64,000 nucleotides of DNA from assembly GCF_018780585.1 (NCBI RefSeq), contig NZ_JADMJL010000015.1, forward strand, positions 1-64,000. Reading direction: 5' to 3'. A model generated the notes under the pieces. It saw only the letters and a list, made by a program, of their open reading frames with translations, had not been told where the DNA came from and made no database searches. Made by a program: the position numbers and the translations under genes. Shown here piece by piece: positions 1 through 11,616 of the stretch. Origin of the DNA: Methyloversatilis discipulorum (lineage in GTDB: Bacteria > Pseudomonadota > Gammaproteobacteria > Burkholderiales > Rhodocyclaceae). Position 1 is the stretch's first letter. The number at the start of each line of letters is the position of its first letter.

Positions 1-60
1 TATGTCCCGAAACAGCACGAAAACGCTTGCGCCGGAACATAGAATCTCCCACGAAAGCCG

Positions 61-2901
<2,841 letters not shown>

Positions 2902-3043
2902 GGTCCGGCCGGGGGCAGGGCAAACCGGGTATGAGACCCCATTTCCCGTCGAATTGCGAGCGGCTGCACAGGTCGGGCTGCACGCACTTGCGTCGCGCAT
3001 GCGTATTGATTAGCGTGCCGCTCGCCGTCTCCCTCCAACAACG

Positions 3044-4285
3044 ATGACAACAGACATGCAGATCCTGACCGTTGCGCCCTATCCGCGCGAGAACACGCTG
3101 TTCCGAATTCACGCCGTGCTGTCCGCAGTGCTGTGGGTGCTCATCCTGGTCGCCACCTTCGGCCTGGTGCTGGTCTACCTGCTGTTCGGCGGGCTGTTCT
3201 ACCTGTTCGGCTTTTCCTGGTTCATCACCCACCTGAAGGGCAACGGAGCGCGCATCGGACCGGACCAGTTTCCGGACCTGCACGCGCGCATCGTCAGCGC
3301 CTGCGACCGGCTGGGCATACGCGAACTGCCCGAGTGCTACCTGATCCAGTCCGACGGCATCCTGAACGCGCTGGCGGCCAAATTCCTGGGCCGCCACTAC
3401 GTCGTGCTGTTCTCGCCCATCGTCGATGCGCTGGAGGAGCGTCCGGATTCACTGGATTTCTACATCGGACACGAACTGGCGCACATCCACCGCAAGCACA
3501 CCGGCCTGCTGCGTTCGGTCTTTCTCTGGCCGTCGGCCTTCCTGCCTTTGATCGGTGCCGCCTACCGCCGCGCCCAGGAATACACCTGCGACCGTTATGG
3601 TCTTGCGCTGTGCCCGAAGCCGGAGGATGCCGAACGCGCGCTGGCGGTCGTGGTGGGTGGATCGCGCCGGTGGATGACGCTGAACAGCGACACCTTCATC
3701 GGTCAGAGCGCCGAAAGCGGTGGCTTCTGGATGTCGTTCAACGAGCTGACCTCGGACTACCCCTGGCTGTCCAAGCGCATGCTGGCGCTGCGCGCGCTGT
3801 CGTCCGGCCGCGAACTGCGGGTGCCGCGACGCAGCCTGCGCGCCAAGCTGCTGGCGCTGTTCGTGCCGCGCTTTCCCGGGATTGGCGGCGGCGGCGGCCT
3901 GATCATGCTGGTCGCGCTCGTCGGCGTGATGGCCGCCATCGCCATTCCGCAGTACGAGGACTACGTGAAGCGTGCCCGCCTGGCGCAGGTCGATGCGGCC
4001 GCCGGCACGCTGCTGCAGCACCTGCAGACCGAGGCGGCCACGCTGGAACAGGCGAACACCCTGTTGTCCGCGCTCGACCGCGTGCCGGCGGTACAGGCGC
4101 TGCAGGCGGTGGCAAGCGTGGACATGCGCGAGGGCGGTACGGTGATCGTGACGCCGCTGGGCCGGCCCGGCGGCCAGGACGACGCGCTGGCCTTCGTGCC
4201 CTCGCTGGATGACGTCAGCGGCGCGGTCCAGTGGCAGTGCCAGACCGAGCGACCTGAGCCCCGCCGGCCGTCCTGGTGCCGCTGA
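3044..4285 (+). CDS. M48 family zinc metallopeptidase with pilin-like C-terminal segment
   Basis: This is a membrane-associated peptidase of 413 residues. Two hydrophobic stretches lie near residues 25-65. The zinc motif HELAH is at 143-147 and a likely third ligand is the Glu of QEYTCD, as in Ste24/HtpX-type M48 enzymes. After a glycine run near residue 285 comes a hydrophobic helix ending AAIAIPQYEDYVKRARLAQ, which strongly resembles the N-terminal helix of type IV pilins, then a roughly 90-residue soluble tail. The substrate is unknown. The start ATG at 3044 lacks a strong ribosome binding site, and the ATG at 3056 is an alternative. The fused architecture is unusual (see findings). Confidence 0.85.
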   Translation: MTTDMQILTVAPYPRENTLFRIHAVLSAVLWVLILVATFGLVLVYLLFGGLFYLFGFSWFITHLKGNGARIGPDQFPDLHARIVSACDRLGIRELPECYLIQSDGILNALAAKFLGRHYVVLFSPIVDALEERPDSLDFYIGHELAHIHRKHTGLLRSVFLWPSAFLPLIGAAYRRAQEYTCDRYGLALCPKPEDAERALAVVVGGSRRWMTLNSDTFIGQSAESGGFWMSFNELTSDYPWLSKRMLALRALSSGRELRVPRRSLRAKLLALFVPRFPGIGGGGGLIMLVALVGVMAAIAIPQYEDYVKRARLAQVDAAAGTLLQHLQTEAATLEQANTLLSALDRVPAVQALQAVASVDMREGGTVIVTPLGRPGGQDDALAFVPSLDDVSGAVQWQCQTERPEPRRPSWCR

Positions 4286-4364
4286 AACCGGGCGGCGGTG
4301 ACGGAGAGGCCGTGGCAGTGGCCGCGGCTTTGCTAGAATTCGGCGGTTCCTTCGCCGTCCCGCC

Positions 4365-5735
4365 ATGACTTCCCCTATTTCAGACCGCATGACCCGCACC
4401 GAATGGCGTGCGGGCGTGGCGCTCGCATTCATTCTCGCCTTGCGCATGCTCGGCCTGTTCCTCGTGCTGCCGGTGTTTTCGGTGTTCGCGCGGACGCTGC
4501 CCGGCGGCGACAACATCTTCATGGCCGGGCTGGCCTTCGGCGTGTTCGGTCTCGCCCAGGCCTTCATGCAGATTCCGTTCGGCATTGCCTCCGACCGCTT
4601 CGGTCGCAAGCCGGTCATCGTCGTCGGTCTGCTGCTGTACGCGGCGGGCAGCCTGATGGCGATGTGGGCGCCGGACATCCACTGGATGATCGCGGCGCGC
4701 ATCCTGCAGGGTACCGGCGCCATTTCCGCCGCGGTGACCGCGCTTGCCGCCGATCTGGTGCGCGACCAGCACCGCACCAAGGTGATGGCGATGATCGGTT
4801 CGACCATCGGCCTCGTGTTCGCCGGTTCTCTGGTGCTGTCGCCGGCGCTTTACGGCTGGGTGGGCATGGATGGCATGTTCCTGTTCATCGCCGTGCTGGC
4901 ACTGACCGCGATTCCGGTGCTGCTCAAGGTGGTGCCCGACCCGGACCACGCGCCGGTGGTGCAGCCGACGCCGTTTGCGCGGGTGATCGCCGACCGTCAG
5001 CTGATGCGCCTCAACTTCGGCATGTTCACCGTGCACATGGTGCAGATGGCCATGTTCCTGATGGTGCCGCTGGCGCTGGTCGAAGTGATGGGCGTGCCGG
5101 TGGCCGAACACTGGACGCTCTACCTGCCCATCGTGCTGGCCAGTTTCGTCGTCATGGTGCCGGCCATCGTCTGGGCCGAAAAGCGGGCGCGCGTTAAGTC
5201 GGTGTTCCTGGCGTCCATCGTCACGCTGATCGTTTCGCAGTTCATCTTCCTGGCGCAGGTCGACCTGATGTGGGTGCTGGTCGGAGGGCTGTTCGTGTTC
5301 TTCATCGCCTTCAACCTGCTGGAGGCGCTGCTGCCCTCGCTGGTGTCGCGCATCGCGCCGCCGGCGGCCAAGGGTGCGGCGCTCGGTGTGTTCAATACAG
5401 CGCAGTCCATCGGCGCCGCCACCGGCAGCGCCATCGGCGGGGCGATCGCGCTGCGTTTCGGCGCCGCTGGCGTGTTCGGCTTCTGCATTGCGCTGGCCAT
5501 CGCCTGGTGGCTGTGGGCACGCAGCATGCAAGCGCCGCCGGTGGTTGCACTGCGCGAGTACGCGATCGGCGATCATGTCGACATCGAGTGGCTGCGCGAG
5601 CGCCTGCTCGAACTGCCGGGTGTCAGGGAAGCCAGCGTAGAACGGGAGCGCCGGATGGCGTATCTGAAGGTGAATCTGGAACTGTGGGACGAAGAGGGCG
5701 TACGCCGGCTGCTCGATGCGCCGGTCGTTGCCTGA
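4365..5735 (+). CDS. MFS transporter, YajR-like
   Basis: This is a major facilitator superfamily carrier of 456 residues with about twelve hydrophobic segments. The loop between TM2 and TM3 carries the family motif (GIASDRFGRKPVIVVG). After the last membrane segment, residues about 385-456 form a soluble tail (DIEWLRERLLELPGVREASVERE) that looks like the ferredoxin-like YAM domain of E. coli YajR, so a YajR-type proton-coupled exporter of unknown substrate is the best reading. The ATG at 4389 (MTRTEW) is an alternative start. It lies just upstream of ssb. Confidence 0.88.
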   Translation: MTSPISDRMTRTEWRAGVALAFILALRMLGLFLVLPVFSVFARTLPGGDNIFMAGLAFGVFGLAQAFMQIPFGIASDRFGRKPVIVVGLLLYAAGSLMAMWAPDIHWMIAARILQGTGAISAAVTALAADLVRDQHRTKVMAMIGSTIGLVFAGSLVLSPALYGWVGMDGMFLFIAVLALTAIPVLLKVVPDPDHAPVVQPTPFARVIADRQLMRLNFGMFTVHMVQMAMFLMVPLALVEVMGVPVAEHWTLYLPIVLASFVVMVPAIVWAEKRARVKSVFLASIVTLIVSQFIFLAQVDLMWVLVGGLFVFFIAFNLLEALLPSLVSRIAPPAAKGAALGVFNTAQSIGAATGSAIGGAIALRFGAAGVFGFCIALAIAWWLWARSMQAPPVVALREYAIGDHVDIEWLRERLLELPGVREASVERERRMAYLKVNLELWDEEGVRRLLDAPVVA

Positions 5736-5823
5736 AATTCATATGGAATAATGGCGCAGCGCCCGTCCGGTGCGTAGCGCCTCTGTCAGAAACGAAATAC
5801 ACGAATCTCGCGGGAGGAAAATC

Positions 5824-6357
5824 ATGGCTTCAGTAAACAAGGTCATCATCGTCGGCAACCTGGGCCGCGATCCGGAAACCCGCTACGCGCCAAACGGCGA
5901 CGCGATCTGCAACATCACGGTGGCGACCACCGACAGCTGGAAGGACAAGGCTACCGGCGAGAAGAAGGAACAGACGGAGTGGCATCGCGTGTCCTTCTAC
6001 GGCCGCCTGGCCGAGATCGCCGGCCAGTACCTGCGCAAGGGCTCGGCCGTCTATGTCGAGGGCAGCCTGCGCACCCGCAAGTGGCAGGACAAGGAAGGTC
6101 AGGACCGCTACACCACCGAAATCCGCGCCGAGCAGATGCAGATGCTGGGCAGTCGTCAGGGCTCGGGTGGCGGCGGTGGCGGTGAAAGCTACGGCGGCGG
6201 TGGCGGTGGTGGTTACGGCGGTGGCGACGATTTCGATCAGGCACCGCGCCAGTCCGCGCCGCGTCAGGCGCCCAGCCGGCCGGCTCCCGCGCCGCAGTCG
6301 GCACCGCCGTCCTCGTCCGGTGGCTTCGGCGGCATGGACGACGACATCCCGTTCTGA
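5824..6357 (+). CDS. ssb: Single-stranded DNA-binding protein
   Basis: This protein binds and protects single-stranded DNA during replication, repair and recombination. The 177-residue product has an N-terminal OB fold ([14 protein letters not shown] onward, about 110 residues), a glycine- and then proline/glutamine-rich flexible linker, and the acidic tip DDDIPF that docks SSB partners. The ATG at 5824 follows a good GGGAGGA ribosome binding site; the longer upstream frame is not needed. It lies near uvrA, a common grouping. A hairpin with a T tract follows it. Confidence 0.97.
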   Translation: MASVNKVIIVGNLGRDPETRYAPNGDAICNITVATTDSWKDKATGEKKEQTEWHRVSFYGRLAEIAGQYLRKGSAVYVEGSLRTRKWQDKEGQDRYTTEIRAEQMQMLGSRQGSGGGGGGESYGGGGGGGYGGGDDFDQAPRQSAPRQAPSRPAPAPQSAPPSSSGGFGGMDDDIPF

Positions 6358-6383
6358 CACGAACGGTCAGTCCGGACAGAAAA

Positions 6384-6414
6384 ACGGCGCGCCTGCGGGT
6401 GCGCCGTTTTTTTT
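6384..6414 (+). terminator. Rho-independent terminator after ssb
   Basis: The arms ACGGCGCGCC and GGTGCGCCGT (6384-6393 and 6398-6407) form a 10-bp stem with one G-T pair and a 4-base loop, followed by eight T residues (6407-6414). The T tract abuts the stop codon of the convergent EamA gene, whose 3' end begins at 6414. The stem could also serve that gene, although there is no long A tract on the other side. Confidence 0.9.
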
Positions 6415-7316
6415 CAGCGCGCCGTCGCCCGCCCGGGCCGCGCGGCGACGAAGGCGCCCGCCGACACGCAGATCAGGCCGGCGACCAGCCAGCCGGACAG
6501 CGGTTCGTCGAGCAGCGGCGCCGCGGCGACGCCGGCCAGTACCGGCACCAGCGCCACCAGCGCGCCGGTGCGTTCGGCGCCCAGCTCATGCACCGCCTTC
6601 AGGAACAGCATCATCGCCACGATGGTGACGCCGGCGCCCTGGTAGAGACCCTGCAGCACCAGCATGCCGGTCGGCACCTGGTCGAGCGCCTTGGGCAGCC
6701 ACAGCAGATAGACCGGGAGGTAGAGCGCGGTCGAGCCGAGCGCGACGAAGCGGGTCAGCGTCCAGGCGTCGCGCTTCCATTTCTTCGCCAGCACGCTGTA
6801 CAGCGCCCACGCGGCCGAGCCGCCGAGCAGCAGCAGGTCGCCCAGCAGCATGTCGTGTGTCCATGCGTGGCCGCCGGCAGAGTAGTGCACCGCCACGCAG
6901 GCAATGCCCAGCGCAATGCCGGCCAGGCCGACCATGCGCCCGGCACCCGGTCGCGAGCCGAGCACCCACCAGGCGGCCGCGGCGACCAGGAAGGGCTGCA
7001 TGCCCGGCAGCAGGATGGCGCCGTGCGCGGCCGGTGCGTACTTGAAGGCGGCGAACACGAACAGGCCGTAGATGAGGCCGCCGAGCAGGGTCAGCGTCCA
7101 CAATTGCGCGTCGCGCCAGGCGCCGCGCGGCAGGCTGCCGGCGAAAGGCAGCAGCAACAGTGCGGCCGTGCCCAGGCGCAGCGCCAGCGTGTCCCACGCG
7201 GTCAGCGGGCTCTTGCCGCCGTAGCGGGACACCAGGATGAAGCCGGTCCAGATGGCGACGGTACCGGCAGCGGCGAGATAGCCGGTGGTGCGCGGGGGCG
7301 GGGCGAAGCGGGGCAT
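6414..7316 (-). CDS. EamA/DMT-family transporter
   Basis: This is an inner-membrane drug/metabolite transporter family protein of 300 residues with about ten hydrophobic helices in two EamA repeats. The second repeat starts near residue 150 (LLLGDLLLLGGSAAWALYSVLAKK). Such proteins are usually exporters of amino acids or other metabolites, but the substrate cannot be read from the sequence. It ends head-on against the ssb terminator. Confidence 0.88.
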   Translation of the reverse strand: MPRFAPPPRTTGYLAAAGTVAIWTGFILVSRYGGKSPLTAWDTLALRLGTAALLLLPFAGSLPRGAWRDAQLWTLTLLGGLIYGLFVFAAFKYAPAAHGAILLPGMQPFLVAAAAWWVLGSRPGAGRMVGLAGIALGIACVAVHYSAGGHAWTHDMLLGDLLLLGGSAAWALYSVLAKKWKRDAWTLTRFVALGSTALYLPVYLLWLPKALDQVPTGMLVLQGLYQGAGVTIVAMMLFLKAVHELGAERTGALVALVPVLAGVAAAPLLDEPLSGWLVAGLICVSAGAFVAARPGRATAR

Positions 7317-7506
7317 TGCGAAGTCAATCGATGCGACGGGGCCTCAGTGTAGAGCGTGTCGTCGTCCGCCTCCCCGTCGTGTTGCCGGCTGTTCCGGTCG
7401 GCGCAGCGGCACAGTCAAGGCGCGCCCGCCTGATCCTGCTCAAGACGACCGACCGGCCGGCGGCTAGATTCAAAGGGGACTCGCCCCGGGCATTTCAGGA
7501 GACATC

Positions 7507-7929
7507 ATGGAAAAGCGCTACATCGCCTTCATCATCAAGAACAGGGAACCGCTGTTGCTGCAGCGGAAGGACACGGTCAGCCATGCCTGCCGGCTGATGC
7601 ACGAGAAGGGGACGGGGGCGGTACTGGTGGTCGACGACAAGCAGAAGCTGGTCGGCATCTTCACCGGCCGCGACGCGGTACGCATGCTGGCCGAGGGGCA
7701 TCACGCGCCGGCCATGACGCTGGCCGAGGCGATGACGCCGGAGCCGCACACGATTGCGCCGGACCAGACCTCAATCGACGCGCTGCGCGAAATGAACGAT
7801 CGCGGCTTCCGCCATCTGCCGGTGGTCGACAACGGGGTGATCGTCGGCATCGTGTCGCGCGGCGACTTCAAGGGCGCTGAACTGGAACGACTGGGCGACG
7901 AGACCAGCCTGTGGGAAAGAATCTGTTGA
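7507..7929 (+). CDS. CBS-domain pair protein (stand-alone)
   Basis: This is a 140-residue soluble protein made of two CBS motifs (about residues 10-65 and 75-135; the repeated cores are GAVLVVDDKQKLVGIFTGRD and RHLPVVDNGVIVGIVSRGD). Stand-alone CBS pairs usually bind adenine nucleotides and act as energy sensors; the partner here is unknown. An AGGAGA ribosome binding site precedes the ATG. A 190-bp gap upstream separates it from the divergent EamA gene, and I see no clear promoter motif there. Confidence 0.88.
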   Translation: MEKRYIAFIIKNREPLLLQRKDTVSHACRLMHEKGTGAVLVVDDKQKLVGIFTGRDAVRMLAEGHHAPAMTLAEAMTPEPHTIAPDQTSIDALREMNDRGFRHLPVVDNGVIVGIVSRGDFKGAELERLGDETSLWERIC

Positions 7930-7940
7930 CGCGGGATCTG

Positions 7941-7964
7941 CTGAGTCGGGATCCGCTGACTCAG
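7941..7964. other. Hairpin between convergent genes
   Basis: CTGAGTC (7941-7947) and GACTCAG (7958-7964) form a perfect 7-bp stem between the CBS gene and the convergent M48 gene, overlapping the latter's stop codon. There is no T tract on either side, so it is at most a weak or factor-assisted terminator. Confidence 0.45.
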
Positions 7965-9097
7965 CGGCGATCGGCGCGCGCGCTGCGGTACTGCTGCCGC
8001 CAGTCGCGCGACGAGGCCAGCCACCACATGCGGTCGAAGGCCAGTGACAGCGTCGGCAGCAGGTCGGCGAAGTAGTGCTCGGCTGCGCTCGGGCCGTCGG
8101 CCGCGTCGGGCAGGCCGTCCGCGTGGTCGATATCCAGCGCCGCCAGGCGTTCGGCCAGCGCCGGGTGGGTGTCGAAGGCGGCGGTGTCGGCGCGTGCGCC
8201 GAGCAGATGGTCCAGATCGGCCAGCGCGTCGTCGCGCACGAAGCCCACCTGCATGCCGAGGCCCATTTCGCGGAAAGGGCGGATGCGCGGCCGGCGTTTG
8301 CTGCGCGCCTGTTCCATCACCTTGGTCCAGTAGTTCTCGGTCAGGAAGCGGTCCTTCATCGCCAGATCGATCAGGGCGCCGGCCAGCGCCGGCGCGCCGA
8401 CCGCGCGGGCAGCGAGTGCGTCGGCCTCGAATTCGTCCAGTCGCGACAACTGCACGGACTGTTCGAGATCAGTCCGTGCGGTGCGCGCGAACACACGGCG
8501 GGCGGCGCGCGCCAGCGCGCCGTCGTCCTCGTCGATGCGGTCGAAACAGCGCAGCCACCAGGTGCGCAGATGGGCGGCCCAGGCGCCGCGGCGGCCGCGC
8601 TGCGCCGACAGGTGAGCCAGTTCGTGCGCCAGCACCGCCGACAGTTGCTGCGGCGTCAGGCAGTGGGCCAGGGGTATGCCCAGCAGCAGCGTCGTGCGCA
8701 TCGGGCCGAACAGACCGAAAGCCGGGCGACACACGACGGCCGCGTTCACCTCCGGCGTGGCCAGCACGCGATCGATGCGGCGTGCGCCGAGCCGCGCACA
8801 CAGGCGGTCGATGCGCCGGCGGAAGCCGGGCGCCAGCGCGTCCGGCAGCACGATGCCCGTGCAGTCCGGCGTCGGTACCCAGAGCCAGTACGAAAGTCGC
8901 ACGCCGACCCCGGCGACCGCCAGCAGCGTGGCCAGCGCCACGGCAGCCGCCCCGGTCGAGGCGCCATCCAGCGCATGCAGCAGCATCAGCCCGGACAGCA
9001 GGCTGCCGGCCAGCGCTGCGGTCAGCAGCCCGATGCATAGGGTGGCGCGCAGCGTGAGCAGGCGGCGAAGCTGGCGTTGTCGGCTGTGCGCATTCAC
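7961..9097 (-). CDS. M48 family metallopeptidase (membrane-anchored)
   Basis: This is a second zinc peptidase of the Ste24/HtpX type, 378 residues. Two hydrophobic helices near residues 15-75 anchor it. The zinc motif is HELAH (in SAVLAHELAHLSAQ), followed by a Glu in LDEFEADALAARA that is the likely third ligand. A start at the GTG at 9097 is preferred: it follows GGAG at a proper distance, and residues upstream in the same frame (open to 9727) do not resemble a protease. The role is unknown; quality control of membrane proteins is a family-level guess. Confidence 0.82.
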   Translation of the reverse strand: MNAHSRQRQLRRLLTLRATLCIGLLTAALAGSLLSGLMLLHALDGASTGAAAVALATLLAVAGVGVRLSYWLWVPTPDCTGIVLPDALAPGFRRRIDRLCARLGARRIDRVLATPEVNAAVVCRPAFGLFGPMRTTLLLGIPLAHCLTPQQLSAVLAHELAHLSAQRGRRGAWAAHLRTWWLRCFDRIDEDDGALARAARRVFARTARTDLEQSVQLSRLDEFEADALAARAVGAPALAGALIDLAMKDRFLTENYWTKVMEQARSKRRPRIRPFREMGLGMQVGFVRDDALADLDHLLGARADTAAFDTHPALAERLAALDIDHADGLPDAADGPSAAEHYFADLLPTLSLAFDRMWWLASSRDWRQQYRSARADRR

Positions 9098-9328
9098 GAT
9101 GGCGGCTCCGGGCAGGGCAAACGCGAGGGGACTGGGCCGACTTATACGCAGCGCGCCAGCGCTGCGGCAATCAGCCGAATACCTGAGCCCGATCAGGCAA
9201 TTTCCCCGTTCGAAACAACGATGTGGCGTCTGCTCGCGCCGATTTGTATCAGCGTGATGCGTTGGGCATGTCGGCGCGCGGCGTCGGCATAGACTGGAAC
9301 GGTCATCTTCTTCGGCCCCCGTTTCACC

Positions 9329-9820
9329 ATGGCGCTTCCCCTGTTCAAGCCCGATTCCCCGCTCGCCGAGTTCGAACTGCTTGAACTGCTGGACCGCAGC
9401 AACCGGCAGGCGCGCGAACGCCTGCGGCGCTTCGGCACGGTGTGGCCCTTCGGCAGCTACGTCTGTCCGGCCGGTTTTGTCCATCCGCTGGAGTCCGATC
9501 CCGCAAACTACGCGCTGCCGCACTACATGCAGTACGAAATACTGCACGACAGGCTGGTGGCGATGGCGTGGAAGGACAGGCTGATCGCCTACACGCTGGT
9601 GGCGCAGATCGGTCTGCCGCCGGAGTTCGATGCGGCGCGCACGTCGTCGGTCCGGGTCCATTTCGAATCGCCGGAAATGTCCGTCTATATGTACACGCCC
9701 TTCCTGCAGGCGCCCTGTCGCGCACATCCGCCGACCGTCGCCGACTTCCAGCGCACCCGCTTTCTCGAATCCTTCGTGACGCCGGCCGGCGCCAACGTGT
9801 TCGAGGCCCGGCGAGGCTGA
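9329..9820 (+). CDS. Hypothetical protein, 163 residues
   Basis: I do not recognise this protein. It is soluble, with no signal peptide or membrane segment. It is rich in aromatic residues (FGSYVCPAGFVHPLE, YALPHYMQYEILHDRL, VYMYTPF), with an N-terminal amphipathic stretch (LAEFELLELLDRSNRQARERLRRF, about residues 12-35). It lies 28 bp upstream of the TRIC-type channel gene on the same strand and may be co-transcribed with it. Confidence 0.7.
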   Translation: MALPLFKPDSPLAEFELLELLDRSNRQARERLRRFGTVWPFGSYVCPAGFVHPLESDPANYALPHYMQYEILHDRLVAMAWKDRLIAYTLVAQIGLPPEFDAARTSSVRVHFESPEMSVYMYTPFLQAPCRAHPPTVADFQRTRFLESFVTPAGANVFEARRG

Positions 9821-9848
9821 AACCGCCAGCGGCGCCTACAATCGCCGC

Positions 9849-10484
9849 ATGCCCAGATTCCAGCTGCTCATTTCGGCGATCGAGTTCGCCGCCACGCTCG
9901 CCTTTGCCGTGTCCGGCATGATCGAAGCGGCGCGCCGCCGCATGGACGTGGTCGGTGTGTTCGCCGTGGCCTTCATCACCGCTTTCGGCGGTGGCACGGT
10001 GCGCGACGTGCTGCTCGACCGCCGGCCCTTCTTCTGGGTCGAGCACCAGGGCTATGTGTGGCTCATCTTCGTGCTCACCCTGGTGGCGGCGCCCTGGCTG
10101 CACAAGCACCGCGAAATCGTCACCGAGCGCGCGATGCTGATTCCCGACGCGCTGGGCCTCGGTCTGTTTTCGGTCACCGGCGTCAGCCTGGCGCACCAGA
10201 TGGGCATGCCGCTCTTCGTGTCGGTCATGATGGGTGTCGTCACCGGCGTGCTCGGCGGCGTCATGCGCGACGTCATCTGCAACGAGGTGCCGAACGTGTT
10301 CCACGACCACCGGCCCTATGCCCTGTGCGCCTTCGTCGGTGCCTGGCTCTACCTCGGCATGGACGCGCTGGCGGTGACACCGCTGCTGTCGCTGGCCGTC
10401 TCGGTCGCGCTGATCGCCGGCCTGCGGCTGCTGGCGGTGATGACCGGCTGGTCGGTACCGCGCTGGCCGCGCGACGAAAGCTGA
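9849..10484 (+). CDS. Trimeric intracellular cation channel family protein (YadS/UPF0126)
   Basis: This is an inner-membrane protein of 211 residues with about seven hydrophobic helices, built as two copies of the UPF0126 repeat. The signature repeats are visible: ITAFGGGTVRDVLLDRRPFFW in the first half and MMGVVTGVLGGVMRDVICNEVPN in the second. Prokaryotic members are TRIC-type potassium/cation channels. It is the last gene before the photosynthesis cluster and so marks its left edge. Confidence 0.92.
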   Translation: MPRFQLLISAIEFAATLAFAVSGMIEAARRRMDVVGVFAVAFITAFGGGTVRDVLLDRRPFFWVEHQGYVWLIFVLTLVAAPWLHKHREIVTERAMLIPDALGLGLFSVTGVSLAHQMGMPLFVSVMMGVVTGVLGGVMRDVICNEVPNVFHDHRPYALCAFVGAWLYLGMDALAVTPLLSLAVSVALIAGLRLLAVMTGWSVPRWPRDES

Positions 10485-10507
10485 GCACACCGTGTAGCGT
10501 CAATCTG

Positions 10508-10553
10508 TAGACACATCCGATAGTGTCAGCATAAAGTGACGCTATCGGATGTG
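10508..10553 (+). promoter_or_regulatory. bchI control region: promoter, PpsR-like box and nested inverted repeat
   Basis: A TGT-N12-ACG box at 10524-10541 (halves TGTCA and TGACG) matches the CrtJ/PpsR operator except for the last base. It sits inside a larger inverted repeat: 10512-10528 against 10537-10553, 17 bp with one mismatch and an 8-base centre. A possible promoter is TAGACA (10508-10513), 16 bp, CATAAA (10530-10535), which would put the box over the -10. The bchI start is about 44 bp downstream of the repeat. Confidence 0.6.
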
Positions 10554-10596
10554 CCATCGATCTTCCATGGCGCCCGACTTCCGCGCGAGGTGCGCC

Positions 10597-11616
10597 ATGT
10601 CGCAAGCCTTCCCGTTTTCGGCCATCGTCGGCCAGGACGAAATGAAGCAGGCCATCCTGCTGTCGGCGGTCGATCCGTCCATCGGCGGTGTGCTCGTGTT
10701 CGGCGACCGCGGCACCGGCAAGTCGACGGCCGTGCGCGCACTGGCGGCACTGCTGCCGAAGATGCGCGCGGTCGAGGGCTGCGCCTACCAGTGCGACCCG
10801 GACGAGGTGGCTTCGGTCTGCCCGGTCTGTTCCGCCGCCGCCGCATCGCGACGCGCGCGGCTGGTGCCGGTGCCGGTGGTCGATCTGCCGCTCGGCGCCA
10901 CCGAGGACCGCGTGGTCGGCGCTCTCGATCTCGAACGCGCGCTGACCCGCGGCGAGAAGGCTTTCGAACCCGGACTGCTGGCGCGCGCCCATCGCGGCTT
11001 CCTCTATGTCGACGAGGTCAATCTGCTGGAAGACCACCTGGTCGATCTGCTGATCGACGTGGCCGCTTCCGGCGAGAACGTGGTCGAGCGCGAAGGCCTC
11101 AGCGTGCGTCACCCCGCGCGCTTCGTGCTCGTCGGCAGCGGCAACCCGGAAGAGGGCGAGCTGCGGCCGCAGCTGCTGGACCGTTTCGGCCTGTCGGTCG
11201 AGGTGAGCACGCCGACCGACCTGCCGACCCGCGTCGATGTCGTGAAGCGGCGCGACGCCTTCGAGCGCGACCGCGCCGGCTTCTGTGCGCAGTGGTCCGG
11301 ACGCGACGCCAAGCTGCGTCGTCGCATCGTCGGTGCGCGCGAGCGCCTGCCCGCCGTACGGGTGCCGGATGCGGCGCTCGAACAGGCGGCCCGGCTGTGC
11401 ATGCAGCTCAGCACCGACGGCCTGCGCGGCGAACTGACGCTGGTGCGCGCGGCGCGCGCACTGGCCGCCTACGACGGCGACGACGAGGTCGGCGACGCGC
11501 ACTTGCGACGGATCGCGCCGTCGGCGCTGCGCCACCGGCTGCGCCGCGATCCACTGGACGAATCCGGCTCCGGCGTGCGCGTGGCGCGCGCGGTCGATGA
11601 GCTGCTGCCGGCATGA
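10597..11616 (+). CDS. bchI: Magnesium chelatase ATPase subunit I
   Basis: This is the AAA+ motor subunit of Mg-protoporphyrin IX chelatase, which with BchD and BchH inserts Mg2+ into protoporphyrin IX, the first committed step of bacteriochlorophyll synthesis. It is 339 residues long, close to the family norm. Walker [10 protein letters not shown] is at residues 36-44, Walker B is in [14 protein letters not shown], and sensor 1 and the arginine-finger region are in [20 protein letters not shown]. The ATG at 10597 ([13 protein letters not shown]) gives the usual BchI start. The stop codon overlaps the bchD start. Confidence 0.97.
   Translation: MSQAFPFSAIVGQDEMKQAILLSAVDPSIGGVLVFGDRGTGKSTAVRALAALLPKMRAVEGCAYQCDPDEVASVCPVCSAAAASRRARLVPVPVVDLPLGATEDRVVGALDLERALTRGEKAFEPGLLARAHRGFLYVDEVNLLEDHLVDLLIDVAASGENVVEREGLSVRHPARFVLVGSGNPEEGELRPQLLDRFGLSVEVSTPTDLPTRVDVVKRRDAFERDRAGFCAQWSGRDAKLRRRIVGARERLPAVRVPDAALEQAARLCMQLSTDGLRGELTLVRAARALAAYDGDDEVGDAHLRRIAPSALRHRLRRDPLDESGSGVRVARAVDELLPA

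Noticed and set aside
2902-3043. A LexA (SOS) box between uvrA and the M48 gene
   Set aside because: No CTG-N10-CAG palindrome of acceptable quality was found.
6160-6240. A tandem DNA repeat in ssb
   Set aside because: It is the glycine-rich linker (GGT/GGC codons) of SSB, a normal low-complexity coding region, not a CRISPR or mobile repeat.
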